Assembly: GCA_965199875.1 (NCBI GenBank)
Contig: OZ241346.1
Location: 3,100,001 to 3,164,000 of the forward strand
Length of the DNA: 64,000 nucleotides
Source: VXYL01 sp965199875
GTDB lineage: Bacteria; Pseudomonadota; Gammaproteobacteria; Pseudomonadales; Azotimanducaceae
Reading direction: 5' to 3'
Position numbers and translations under genes: made by a program. The notes beneath the pieces are model-generated. The model saw only the letters and a list, made by a program, of their open reading frames with translations. It had not been told where the DNA came from and did not search any database. Shown one piece after another: positions 28,585-39,404 of the stretch (position 1 is its first letter; the number at the start of each line of letters is the position of its first letter).

Positions 28585-28860
28585 TTGCCGAGAGCGCTAC
28601 GCAAAGGCCCGTTCGTCGACTTGCACCTGATGCGCAAGGTGAACGAAGCGGCCGCCAACAACGACCGACGCCCCATTCGCACCTGGTCGCGCCGCTCCAT
28701 GATCGTGCCCGACATGGTCGGCTTGACGATCTCCGTCCACAACGGCCGAGCGCACGTGCCGGTGTTCGTCTCGGAAGACATGGTCGGGCACAAGCTCGGC
28801 GAGTTCGCGCCGACGCGCACCTACCGCGGGCACGACGCCGACCGCAAGGCGCGGCGGTAG
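28585..28860 (+). CDS. rpsS: 30S ribosomal protein S19
   Basis: A 91-residue S19, MPRALRKGPFVDLHLM..., with TWSRRSMIVPDMVG and GHKLGEFAPTRTYRGH. It uses a TTG start at 28585 after a GGAGG site (28570-28574). Confidence 0.97.
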   Translation: MPRALRKGPFVDLHLMRKVNEAAANNDRRPIRTWSRRSMIVPDMVGLTISVHNGRAHVPVFVSEDMVGHKLGEFAPTRTYRGHDADRKARR

Positions 28861-28887
28861 CGCCAGGCGGCAGGGAAGAGCGACGCC

Positions 28888-29223
28888 ATGCAAGTCAGCG
28901 CCACGGCCAAGCGGCTGCGCATCTCGCCGCGCAAACTGCGCCTGGTGGCGGATCAAGTGCGCGGCAAAGGCGTCGAAGATGCCTTGAGCATCCTCGGCTA
29001 CAGCACCCGCAAGGGCGCGCCGCTGATCCGCAAGGTGCTGAACTCCGCCATTGCCAATGCCGAGAACAACGAAGGCGCCGACGTCGACGAACTGGCGATT
29101 GCCAGCATCTACGTCGATGGCGGCGTCACCGTCAAACGCATCCGACCGCGCGCCAGAGGGCGGGCGGATCGCATACTCAAACGCACCAGCCACGTCACCG
29201 TAACGGTTACCGACGAGGCCTGA
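28888..29223 (+). CDS. rplV: 50S ribosomal protein L22
   Basis: A 111-residue L22 starting with SATAKRLRISPRKLRLVADQ-type sequence; the C-terminal hairpin includes RPRARGRADRILKRTSH, which lines the exit tunnel and is a macrolide-resistance site. Order and spacing are normal for the S10 operon. Confidence 0.97.
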   Translation: MQVSATAKRLRISPRKLRLVADQVRGKGVEDALSILGYSTRKGAPLIRKVLNSAIANAENNEGADVDELAIASIYVDGGVTVKRIRPRARGRADRILKRTSHVTVTVTDEA

Positions 29224-29239
29224 AGGAGCTGGTTGAACG

Positions 29240-29893
29240 ATGGGTCAGAAAGTCAGCCCGACCGGCATGCGCCTTGGCATCGTCAAGGACCACACCTCGG
29301 TGTGGTATGCCGGCAAGAAGGACTACGCCAACTACCTGCTGAGCGATCTCGAAGTGCGCCGGCACATCGCCACCCGCCTGGCGCAGGCCTCGGTGAGCCG
29401 CATCGACATCGAGCGCCCGGCGCAGACCGCGCGCATCACCATCCACACCGCCCGCCCCGGCATCGTCATCGGCAAGAAGGGCGAAGACGTCGACCGGCTG
29501 CGCGTCGAACTGGCGCGCAAGATGGGCGTGCCGGTGCACATCAACGTGGAGGAGATCCGCAAGCCCGAAGTGGACGCCCTGCTGGTGGCGCAGAACGTCG
29601 CCCAGCAGCTGGAGCGTCGCGTACGGCACCAGCGCGCCATGCGCCGAGTGATGCAGAACGCCATGCGCCTCGGCGCCGAGGGCATCAAAGTGCGCGTCGC
29701 GGGACGCCTCAACGGCGCCGAAATCGCCCGCGACGAGGTCTATGCCGAAGGTCGCGTGCCGCTGCACACGCTGCGTGCCGACATCGACTACGCCACCGCC
29801 GAGGCGAAGACGACCTACGGCGTCATCGGCGTCAAGGTGTGGATCTTCAAGGGCGAGGTGCTGGGCACCGAAGACCAGGGAGAGAACGCCTAA
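29240..29893 (+). CDS. rpsC: 30S ribosomal protein S3
   Basis: A 217-residue S3 beginning MGQKVSPTGMRLGIVKDH. The KH domain contains PGIVIGKKGEDVDRLR, and the C-terminal half has GRLNGAEIARDEVYAEGRVP. It lies at the mRNA entry pore with S4 and S5. It ends slightly shorter than the E. coli protein (about 233 residues). Confidence 0.97.
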   Translation: MGQKVSPTGMRLGIVKDHTSVWYAGKKDYANYLLSDLEVRRHIATRLAQASVSRIDIERPAQTARITIHTARPGIVIGKKGEDVDRLRVELARKMGVPVHINVEEIRKPEVDALLVAQNVAQQLERRVRHQRAMRRVMQNAMRLGAEGIKVRVAGRLNGAEIARDEVYAEGRVPLHTLRADIDYATAEAKTTYGVIGVKVWIFKGEVLGTEDQGENA

Positions 29894-29966
29894 GGCGTCG
29901 GCGCCCGACCTGCGCCAGCCTTGCCGAAGGCGGCAGGCAGCAGGTCGTCAAACGGAGAGCAAGCAA

Positions 29967-30380
29967 GTGCTGCAACCCAAACGAACCAAGTTTCGCAAGC
30001 TGCAGAAGGGCCGCAACCGCGGCTTGGCGTCCCGCGGCAATCGCGTCAGCTTCGGCGAATACGGCTTGAAGGCAACCGGTCGAGGCCGCCTGACGGCACG
30101 GCAGATCGAAGCCGGACGCCGGGCGATGACCCGCCACGTGCGACGCGGCGGCAAAGTGTGGATTCGCGTGTTCCCGGACAAGCCGATCACCAAGAAACCG
30201 CTGGAAGTGCGCCAAGGCAAGGGCAAGGGCAGCGTCGAGTACTGGGTGGCGCAAATTCAACCGGGGCGCGTTCTCTACGAAATGGAAGGCGTTGCCGAGG
30301 ACGTCGCCCGCCAAGCCCTGGCCCTCGCGGCCGCCAAGCTGCCCTTCCCAACGACTTTCGTCAAGCGGGCCATCGTCTAG
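29967..30380 (+). CDS. rplP: 50S ribosomal protein L16
   Basis: A 137-residue L16: MLQPKRTKFRKLQKGRNRG, RVSFGEYGLKA, RRGGKVWIRVFPDKPITKKP. GTG 29967 is preceded by GGAGAG. It is the last ribosomal gene here. The usual next genes rpmC (L29) and rpsQ (S17), which normally overlap or abut rplP, are missing; hairpins and tRNA genes follow instead. Confidence 0.97.
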   Translation: MLQPKRTKFRKLQKGRNRGLASRGNRVSFGEYGLKATGRGRLTARQIEAGRRAMTRHVRRGGKVWIRVFPDKPITKKPLEVRQGKGKGSVEYWVAQIQPGRVLYEMEGVAEDVARQALALAAAKLPFPTTFVKRAIV

Positions 30381-30381
30381 G

Positions 30382-30420
30382 CGCGCCCTGCGGGCGCGTT
30401 CGAGTTTGCCCCGCAAACTC
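30382..30420 (+). terminator. Two adjacent hairpins ending the S10 operon
   Basis: CGCGCCC/GGGCGCG (30382-30388 with 30392-30398, 3-nt loop) and GAGTTTGC/GCAAACTC (30402-30409 with 30413-30420, 3-nt loop) are both perfect stems directly after the rplP stop. No T-tract follows. They support a genuine end of the operon at rplP. Confidence 0.65.
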
Positions 30421-30489
30421 CGTGCCTGCTGCCCGCAACGCCGCGCTCGGCCGGCAAGCCAGCCGTCACGGCTCGTCGTCTTGCCGCCA

Positions 30490-30517
30490 TTGACAGCCGC
30501 AAGCGCGACGCTAAGAT
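30490..30517 (+). promoter_or_regulatory. Promoter of the tRNA-Val/tRNA-Asp pair
   Basis: A consensus TTGACA at 30490-30495, a 16-nt spacer and TAAGAT at 30512-30517, with tRNA-Val starting 18 nt later. It is the clearest promoter in the window. Confidence 0.8.
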
Positions 30518-30535
30518 AGGCGGCACTGACCTCTC

Positions 30536-30611
30536 GGGTGTTTAGCTCAGTTGGGAGAGCGACGGCCTTACAAGCCGTAGGTCGCAGGTTCAAGCCCTGC
30601 AACACCCACCA
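30536..30611 (+). tRNA. tRNA-Val (TAC)
   Basis: A 76-nt tRNA with acceptor GGGTGTT/AACACCC, anticodon loop CTTACAA (anticodon TAC), T-loop GTTCAAGCC and an encoded ACCA end. Confidence 0.95.
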
Positions 30612-30612
30612 C

Positions 30613-30689
30613 GGAGCGGTAGTTCAGCTGGTTAGAATACCGGCCTGTCACGTCGGTGGTCGCGGGTTCGAGTCCCGTCCGCTCCGCCA
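30613..30689 (+). tRNA. tRNA-Asp (GTC)
   Basis: A 77-nt tRNA with acceptor GGAGCGG/CCGCTCC, anticodon loop CTGTCAC (anticodon GTC), T-loop GTTCGAGTC and an encoded GCCA end. It begins one nucleotide after tRNA-Val, so the pair is processed from one transcript. Confidence 0.95.
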
Positions 30690-30755
30690 CAAACGCCCGT
30701 CGTCGGCGCTAAGTCGCGCCTCCTTCGGCGGCCCTTGCGGCCCTTCGTCTTCGCT

Positions 30756-30773
30756 GAACGCCGGCGGGCGTTC
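30756..30773 (+). terminator. Hairpin between tRNA-Asp and leuS
   Basis: GAACGCC/GGCGTTC form a perfect 7-bp stem with a 4-nt loop 66 nt after tRNA-Asp. It could end the tRNA transcript. A TATAAA at 30775-30780 directly after it could serve as a -10 for leuS, but no matching -35 is evident. Confidence 0.4.
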
Positions 30774-30818
30774 GTATAAACTTCGCGCCTTCGCGCAACA
30801 CCAACCAAACGTGCGTCC

Positions 30819-33244
<2,426 letters not shown>

Positions 33245-33248
<4 letters not shown>

Positions 33249-33736
33249 CCCGGCGCGGCGCGCTTTCGCTGCTGGCCCTGGCGGCAGCGGGATGCGGCTT
33301 TCGCCTGCGCCGCTGGGACATCGCCGGAACCTTCGACACGGTGCGCATCGACGCCGACCGCAGCGTCGACCTCGACGACGACCTGCGCCAGGCGCTGACG
33401 GCGGCCGGCGTTCAAGTCGTTGAAGAACGCGCCGCCATCGTGATGACCTTGGCGCACCAGCGCGCCGAGCGGCGCAGCGTTGCCGTCACCAGCGCGGCGC
33501 GAACCGCGGAATACGAACTCGCCTTGCAGGTGGACTTCGCCGTTGGCGACGCGGAAGGCGGCGAACTGGCGCCCTCCCGGGTGCTGCGCAGCGAACGCGT
33601 TGCCCGTCTGGACCGCGACAACGTCGTCGGCAGCAGCGAAGAGCAGGCGCTGCTGCGAACCGAGTTGCGCCGCGACCTGATTGGCCAGATGCTGCGCACT
33701 TTGGGCGCTCTCGCAGACGATGCAGCTGGCAGCTAG
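33245..33736 (+). CDS. lptE: LPS-assembly lipoprotein LptE
   Basis: A 163-residue protein with a short twin-basic N-terminus, hydrophobic stretch LSLLALAAAG and a lipobox ending in Cys17, then GFRLR as in LptE/RlpB. Together with LptD it inserts lipopolysaccharide into the outer membrane. Sequence similarity beyond the N-terminus is weak, but the leuS-lptE-holA order is diagnostic. It overlaps leuS by 4 nt and holA by 17 nt. Confidence 0.85.
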
Positions 33737-34757
33737 TCAACTCGCCCGGCACTTGCGCGCCGGCAGCCTGTGCGACGTCTATCTGGCGACCGGCGACGAG
33801 CAGCTGCTGGTCGACGAAGCCTGCGACGACATTCTCGCCGCCGCCCGCGAGGCCGGCTTCAGCGAGCGGACGCCGTTCGAGGCCGCGCCAAGAGCGGCGT
33901 GGAAGGAACTGTTCGCGGATGCAGCGAACGGATCGCTGTTCGCCAGCAGGAAGGTGCTGGACATCCGCATTCCCGCCCGCGGCCTGGACCGCCCCGGATC
34001 CGACGCTCTGCGCGACTATCTGAAGGCGCCGCTGGCGGACACCTTGATGGTGTGCCGAGCGATCGGCCTGGAGTGGCGGCAGCGCAGCAGCGCCTGGTTC
34101 AAGGCGATTGAGAAGGCCGGTGCCGTGGTGCCGATCTGGCCGGTCTCCGCCCGCGACCTGCCGCGCTGGCTGGACGGCCGCTGCAAGCGGCACGGCCTCG
34201 CTCTTTCCCGCGATGCCTTGGACGTGCTGGCGGAACGGGTTGAAGGCAACCTGCTGGCCGCGCAGCAGGAGATCGAGAAGCTGAAACTGCTGCGCGCCGG
34301 CGGCGAGGAGTCGGGAACGGCGCAGGCCATCGGCGTCGAGCAGGTGATCGACGCGGTCGGCGACTCCGCCCACTTCGACACCTTCGCCTTGATCGACGCG
34401 GCCTTCGCCGGCCAAGCGGCCCGCGTGCGCAGAATGCTCGATGCCCTGCGGCTGGAGGGCGTGCCGGTGTTCATGGTGATGGGGGCGCTGCTGAATCAGC
34501 TGCGCCGCGCTCGACAACTCGCCGCCGGCGGCAATCCGCGCCTGCCGCGCAACCGCCAGCAGGCCGTCGCCGCCGCGGTGCGCCGCCTAGGCACTGGCGG
34601 CATCGACGCGCTGGTGCGCGAGTGCGCCTGCCTGGACCTGCAAGCCAAGGGCATGCTGCGCGGCGAACCCTGGCAGTCCTTGGAAAGCATTCTCTTGGCC
34701 GTGGCGGGGCTCAAGCCTTCAACGCTCGGCGAAGAAGCGGACCTGCTGCGACTCTGA
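33720..34757 (+). CDS. holA: DNA polymerase III subunit delta
   Basis: A 345-residue clamp-loader delta subunit: VYLATGDEQLLVDEACD near the N-terminus, the sensor-like VRRMLDALRLEGVPVFMVMGAL, and the C-terminal collar with CLDLQAKGMLRGEPWQSLE. It opens the beta clamp during replication. ATG 33720 is inside the lptE end. The nadD gene that often follows is absent. Confidence 0.92.
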   Translation: MQLAASQLARHLRAGSLCDVYLATGDEQLLVDEACDDILAAAREAGFSERTPFEAAPRAAWKELFADAANGSLFASRKVLDIRIPARGLDRPGSDALRDYLKAPLADTLMVCRAIGLEWRQRSSAWFKAIEKAGAVVPIWPVSARDLPRWLDGRCKRHGLALSRDALDVLAERVEGNLLAAQQEIEKLKLLRAGGEESGTAQAIGVEQVIDAVGDSAHFDTFALIDAAFAGQAARVRRMLDALRLEGVPVFMVMGALLNQLRRARQLAAGGNPRLPRNRQQAVAAAVRRLGTGGIDALVRECACLDLQAKGMLRGEPWQSLESILLAVAGLKPSTLGEEADLLRL

Positions 34758-34813
34758 CAACTCCGACACCTGACAATTGGCGGTCGACCGCCGCATGTTA
34801 CGGTTGCGTGGCG

Positions 34814-34903
34814 ATGGACAAGCTCCCAACACACGAAGGCGAGGTTCTTCGGGCGGCGCTTGCGGCGGCGAACCGCCCGACGACGCCGATGGAGAAGGCG
34901 TAG
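34814..34903 (+). CDS. 29-codon ORF upstream of the AAA ATPase
   Basis: ATG 34814 opens a 29-residue frame (MDKLPTHEGEVLRAALAAAN... ending MEKA) that stops 3 nt before the ATPase start, with the ATPase ribosome-binding sequence GGAGAAGG inside its last codons. That arrangement suggests translational coupling or a leader peptide. Its own start has no clear Shine-Dalgarno, so it may not be expressed. No family is recognised. Confidence 0.35.
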   Translation: MDKLPTHEGEVLRAALAAANRPTTPMEKA

Positions 34904-34906
34904 GCC

Positions 34907-36094
34907 GTGGCGCTGCTTGGCGGAGACCGATCGAGAGCGCTGCACTTCGCCGGCAGACGCCAGGAGCTCGATGCGCTGCACGCCCGGCTGGAGTTCGTGG
35001 TCAAGGAGCAGGACCCGGAAGACGGCATCGTGCTGATCGACGGCATCCAGGGGATCGGCAAGACCGGCCTGCTGCGCGAGTTTGCCCGCCAAGCCGCGGA
35101 AGTCGGCCCGCGCTATGGGCAGGCGGAGGTCGTCCACCTGCCTCTGGTGGCGAACGAACTCGCGGTGCGGCCCGCGGATCTGGCCGCGACCATGCTCAAC
35201 AGCATGCCGTCGGCAGTGCCAAAGGACATCGCCGGGGCAAAGCGGGAAGTGAGCCGCGCCTTCGCCTGGATAAGGAGGAACGTGAAGCGCGGCCCTGGTT
35301 TCGAGCTGCGCGTGCAGGAGGACTTGCCGTTGAACCAGCTTCTGCGCGAGTCCATGGACTTGGGCTGGTGGGAAGATCGAGCGCTGCTGCTGACCCTCGA
35401 CGAGATACAGAACATCAACGGCAATGGCCGGGAGAACCTCGCCACCCTCCACGAAGGCATGCACGGCTGCCCGATTCTGGTCGTCTGCGCCGGCTTGCAG
35501 CACAGCCGGCAAGTTCTGCAAGACCCGATGACGACCACGAACGGGATGCCAAGCCCGTCGATTTCCAGATTCTCCACGTTGACGCTGGACATGCTGTCGC
35601 TCGAAGAATCCACGGAAGCCGCGCAGATGTCCGTTCAGAAGGCCACGGGGAGGGCGCTGCCCGAGGACCTGGCGGCGCGCGTGGCTGCCGTTTCGTTGGG
35701 CTTTCCGCAGCATCTGCATGGCTACGTGCAGGCGTGCCTGGACGCCTTGCGCAAGTTCGGCGCACTGGACACGGACGAAGCCAAGCAGTGGGCGATGGCG
35801 GAAGGCGACAGCAGCCGCCTCGCCTACTACGAGGGACGCCTCCAGTCGTTCACGCCCGACGAAGGCATCGTGCTGCGCCAGATCGCCGCGCTGGCCTGGG
35901 ATCGCAACGGGCGCATCGCGTGGCGCAGCGCCGCGGCAACGGCGGACGCCGCGGACATCGATGCCAGCGGCCGGCAGCTGCTGGCCGCGGCGATTCAAAA
36001 GGGCGTTCTCAGCCTCGCCGAGGGCTCCACCGACCTGATGTTTCCGATTCCCTCGCTGATGAACCACCTGGCCGGCCGGGTGGAGCGAAGCTAG
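34907..36094 (+). CDS. AAA/STAND-type P-loop ATPase of unknown function
   Basis: A 395-residue protein. Walker A is DGIQGIGKTGLLREF (about residues 46-60) and Walker B is LLLTLDEIQNI (about 163-173). The segment VVCAGLQHSRQVLQ fits a sensor 1 strand, and the C-terminal third looks like a winged-helix lid. These are features of Orc1/Cdc6-like or STAND NTPases that often act alone in mobile or defence contexts. GTG 34907 follows GGAGAAGG. It is isolated between holA and an FAD oxidase; the function is not known. Confidence 0.65.
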   Translation: MALLGGDRSRALHFAGRRQELDALHARLEFVVKEQDPEDGIVLIDGIQGIGKTGLLREFARQAAEVGPRYGQAEVVHLPLVANELAVRPADLAATMLNSMPSAVPKDIAGAKREVSRAFAWIRRNVKRGPGFELRVQEDLPLNQLLRESMDLGWWEDRALLLTLDEIQNINGNGRENLATLHEGMHGCPILVVCAGLQHSRQVLQDPMTTTNGMPSPSISRFSTLTLDMLSLEESTEAAQMSVQKATGRALPEDLAARVAAVSLGFPQHLHGYVQACLDALRKFGALDTDEAKQWAMAEGDSSRLAYYEGRLQSFTPDEGIVLRQIAALAWDRNGRIAWRSAAATADAADIDASGRQLLAAAIQKGVLSLAEGSTDLMFPIPSLMNHLAGRVERS

Positions 36095-36283
36095 TGGTTC
36101 CGATTCCGAATCAACGTGGCAAATGGTACGTTCCGTCGTCGCCTTGGCACGTGCTGCTTGAGGATGTGCCGCCCGCAAGGCCACCGGTGTCCGGGTCGAG
36201 CGACGAAAACCCGCCCCACTGGAACGCAAGTTGCTCTGGAAGCGGCACAATAACTCGTTGAGTCAAGGGAAGAGGACGAGCGC

Positions 36284-37888
36284 ATGACGGTTCGGCAAGA
36301 GCGGCGCAGCGTGTGGACCTGGGGCTACGTCTCGGACGAACCGAGCGATGCCGAGCGGCGCGCCGCGGCGAAGCAGCTTGCCGAACGCATCGGCGAGGTC
36401 GTCGCGCCGCCGCCGGCGCCCGTCATCGACGACATCGCTCTGCCTTCGCCGCGGCTGGCGGTGCCGCACGGTCTCTCGGAGTGGGTGTTCACTTCCAACG
36501 TCGAGCGCATCACCCACACCTACGGCGGGCACGGCTTGGAACTGCTGAAGGGGCTGCGCGGCCAGTTCGACCAGCCGCCGGACGCGGTGGCGCATCCGCG
36601 CAGCGAGGACGAGCTGGAGGCCACGCTGGCGTGGTGCGATCGCCAGGGCCACGCCGTCGTTCCCTACGGCGGCGGCACGTCCGTGGTGTGGGGCGTCAGC
36701 GCGCCGCGCTCCGGCACCGCCGTCACCGTGGATCTCGACCATCTGAGCGGCGCGCTTGAGGTGGACGAAGTCTCTCGCGCGGCGAGAATCCGGGCGGGCA
36801 CTCTGGGGCCGGACCTGGAAGCCGCCTTGAAGCCCCTGGGCCTGACCTTGCGCCACTTCCCCCAGAGCTTTCCCTGGTCCACCGTAGGCGGCTGGGTGGC
36901 GACGCGCTCCGGCGGCCACTACGCCACCAACCACACGCACATCGACGACTTCGTGGAAGCGACCAGAATGCTCACGCCGAAGGGCTGGTTCGAGTCTCGA
37001 AGGCTGCCCGGCAGTGGCGCGGGGCCAAGCCCGGACCGCCTCGTGCTGGGTTCCGAAGGCACCTTGGGCGTCATCACCGAGTGCTGGCTGCGGCTGCAGA
37101 AGAGGCCCCGCTGCCGCGCCACCGCTGGCGTCCTGTTCCCGTCCTGGCGCAGCGGCTGCGAGGCGGTGCGCGAGATCGCCCAGGCCAAGCTGTGGCCAGC
37201 GAATCTGCGCATTCTCGATCCCTTCGAGGCAGCGTTCTCGGCCGGGCTGGACGGCGAGCAGGCGCTGCTCATCATCGGCTTCGAGTCCGGCGACATTCCT
37301 CAGCGCGGCAACATCGAGGCGGCCGTGGCCATCGCCCGAAGCCATGGCGGCATGGTCGACGATGCCGACGTTCTGATCGACGACGGCAGCGGCGAACCCA
37401 CCGCCCGTGGCGGCGCCGTCGGTGCGTGGCGCAACGCCTTCATCGGCGTCAACGCCGGCATGACGGCGGGTTTGGGGTTGCTGTCCGACACCTTCGAGAC
37501 GGCCATCACCTGGGACCAGTGGCCGGACTTCGATGCCGAGGTGCGCGAGCGCGTGGGGCAGACCCTGCGCCGAGCGGTCGGCGAGGGCGCTCGGCTCTCC
37601 TGCCGCTTCACCCACGTCTATCCGGACGGCCCGGCGCCCTACTACAGCTTCAGCGGCGTCGTGCCGAGGGGGGCGGAAGCCGAGCGCTGGCAGGAAGTGA
37701 AGGCGGCAGCCAGCGCCGCGGTCGTCGATGCCGGCGGCACCGTCACGCATCATCACGCCGTTGGCAGGATGCACCGGGAAGGCTGGGACGTGCAGCGTCC
37801 GGCGCTGTTCGCAGACCTCTGGCGGGCCGCGAAACGCAGCGTCGACCCGAACGGCATCCTCAACCCTGGCGTGCTGATCGACCCGTAG
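36284..37888 (+). CDS. FAD-linked oxidase, alkyl-DHAP synthase-like
   Basis: A 534-residue flavoprotein of the VAO/PCMH fold. The FAD-binding domain shows HPRSEDELEATLAWC, VVPYGGGTSVVWG and STVGGWVATRSGGHYATNH, and LVLGSEGTLGVIT closes it. The C-terminal cap includes FTHVYPDGPAPYYSF and GGTVTHHHAVGRMHR, close to the histidine motif of alkyl-dihydroxyacetonephosphate synthase and some D-lactate dehydrogenases. An ether-lipid role is possible but unproven; related oxidases of hydroxy acids have the same fold. ATG 36284 follows AGAGGA. Confidence 0.85.
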   Translation: MTVRQERRSVWTWGYVSDEPSDAERRAAAKQLAERIGEVVAPPPAPVIDDIALPSPRLAVPHGLSEWVFTSNVERITHTYGGHGLELLKGLRGQFDQPPDAVAHPRSEDELEATLAWCDRQGHAVVPYGGGTSVVWGVSAPRSGTAVTVDLDHLSGALEVDEVSRAARIRAGTLGPDLEAALKPLGLTLRHFPQSFPWSTVGGWVATRSGGHYATNHTHIDDFVEATRMLTPKGWFESRRLPGSGAGPSPDRLVLGSEGTLGVITECWLRLQKRPRCRATAGVLFPSWRSGCEAVREIAQAKLWPANLRILDPFEAAFSAGLDGEQALLIIGFESGDIPQRGNIEAAVAIARSHGGMVDDADVLIDDGSGEPTARGGAVGAWRNAFIGVNAGMTAGLGLLSDTFETAITWDQWPDFDAEVRERVGQTLRRAVGEGARLSCRFTHVYPDGPAPYYSFSGVVPRGAEAERWQEVKAAASAAVVDAGGTVTHHHAVGRMHREGWDVQRPALFADLWRAAKRSVDPNGILNPGVLIDP

Positions 37889-37927
37889 CTTTGATTCCCC
37901 CCCGTTTGGTCGGCGCGAGCGCTGCTT

Positions 37928-38884
37928 TTAGTCGATGCGCCGCAGCAGCCAGTCGCGCATGGTGTCGGAGACCAGTTCGGCGGCGTCCTGCTGGACGAAG
38001 TGGCCGGCGCCGGGAATGGTCACCAGGGTGAGATCGGCGTCGATCCAGTTCCACGTGCCGGCCAGGGCGCCGGGCAGCAAGGCGGTGTCGTCCAAGCCGT
38101 GGAACATCAGCACCGGGCACTGCACGTTGGGCATCGTCGCCGCTCCCAGTCCGCCCGCCTGAGCGTCCCCGTCCCCCTTGTCGGCAGCCGCTGGCGGGCG
38201 TGGATAGTTCGCCTTGTAGTAGTTCAGCATGGCCTCGAAGTCGGACTTCTTGAAGGCTTCGACGTAGCGCTTCTTCGCCTCTTCGTCGCGCACCCAGAAC
38301 GCCAGGCCCTCGGCGTTCAGCGACTTGTGGGCATCCGGCTGCTGGAAGTTGAACGCGTACTGGCTGTTGCGCTGCTGCTCCGGATTGCTCGCCAGCTCCC
38401 GGGACAGACCGCGGGGATGCGGCAGGTTGAGAATCACCAGCAATTTGACCAGTTCCGGCCGGGTCATGGCGACGTTCCACGCCACCGCGCCGCCCCAGTC
38501 ATGGCCGACGACGATGGCCTCGCTTGCGTCCTCTGCCGCGATCACCGCCGCCACGTCGCCGACCAGCAGCGGCATGGCGTAGTTCTCGACGCCCTTGGGC
38601 CTGTCGCTCAAGTTGTAGCCGCGCAGATCCAGCGCCGCCACCCGGAAGCGATCCGCCAAGGCGCCCATCTGCTTGCGCCACGAATACCAGAAGTCCGGAA
38701 AGCCATGCACGAACACCGCCAGCGGCGCGTCCTCCGGTCCGGCGATGGCGTAGTGGATGCGGACGCCGCTGCTGTCGGCGTAGCGGTCTTCAACGTCGTC
38801 GAACATGTCCTCTCCCCGTACCGGCAGCGTCGCAACGAGCGCGACGGCGACGATTAGCGCGGCTTTGGCAACGTGGCGCGTCAT
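37928..38884 (-). CDS. Exported alpha/beta hydrolase, epoxide hydrolase-like
   Basis: A 318-residue hydrolase with a signal peptide (MTRHVAKAALIVAVALVATL, cleavage near VRGE). HGFPDFWYSW supplies the oxyanion hole, GHDWGG contains the nucleophilic Asp typical of epoxide hydrolases and haloalkane dehalogenases, and GAGHFVQ contains the catalytic His. The Asp nucleophile argues against an esterase. ATG 38884 is chosen because it gives a clean signal sequence. Confidence 0.85.
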   Translation of the reverse strand: MTRHVAKAALIVAVALVATLPVRGEDMFDDVEDRYADSSGVRIHYAIAGPEDAPLAVFVHGFPDFWYSWRKQMGALADRFRVAALDLRGYNLSDRPKGVENYAMPLLVGDVAAVIAAEDASEAIVVGHDWGGAVAWNVAMTRPELVKLLVILNLPHPRGLSRELASNPEQQRNSQYAFNFQQPDAHKSLNAEGLAFWVRDEEAKKRYVEAFKKSDFEAMLNYYKANYPRPPAAADKGDGDAQAGGLGAATMPNVQCPVLMFHGLDDTALLPGALAGTWNWIDADLTLVTIPGAGHFVQQDAAELVSDTMRDWLLRRID

Positions 38885-38951
38885 GCGGTCTCCTTGATTT
38901 CGCAAGCACCTCTAGCGCACTCTCGCCGAGAGCGCCGGCGGCATGATAGCA

Positions 38952-39239
38952 AGCCGCGATCGCCCAAGCCGAAGCGTCGCCGCCGCGGAGCGCGTGGAGC
39001 GCCCGGTACGCGGCGACGGCCTGGCCGAACTTCCCCTCGCGCCGCGCTAGGTCGCCGAGGCCAAGCAGGGCGCCCTCGTCGCGCGGGTCGGTAGCCAACC
39101 TGCGCTTCAGCGCCTGTTTCCCCAAGGCAGCGTTGGTCAGCGCCTGGGTGATCGCCGGCATGCGTTGGGCGTATGTTGGGAGATCGACACTTTCGCTGCG
39201 GCGCGTAGGAGGCTGTTGGCAGTGCGTCCAACCAAACAT
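38952..39239 (-). pseudogene. 5' remnant of a TPR/2OG-Fe(II) oxygenase gene
   Basis: The frame reading from about 39239 contains MPAITQALTNAAL, EGALLGLGDLARREGKF and a following AYRALHALRG, nearly identical to the N-terminal TPR region of the intact oxygenase at 52318-53223. Similarity stops near 38952, before the oxygenase domain, and the frame continues into unrelated sequence. It is a truncated duplicate and marks the left edge of the rearranged RiPP locus. The stretch 39240-39404 up to the IS end holds nothing I can identify. Confidence 0.65.
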
Positions 39240-39404
39240 AGCGCGATTCCTTTCGCGTCGCCATGTCGTGTGCGGGTTCCTGCGGGTTCCAGTGCGAATC
39301 CAGACGCCGCCGGGCGCTCGTCGACGGCGTGGTGGGCGAACCGGCCCTCGCCCAGGGCAAGGCAACGCTTCGCGTCTAGAGTGCCTCCTGCAAAAACAAG
39401 GCGC

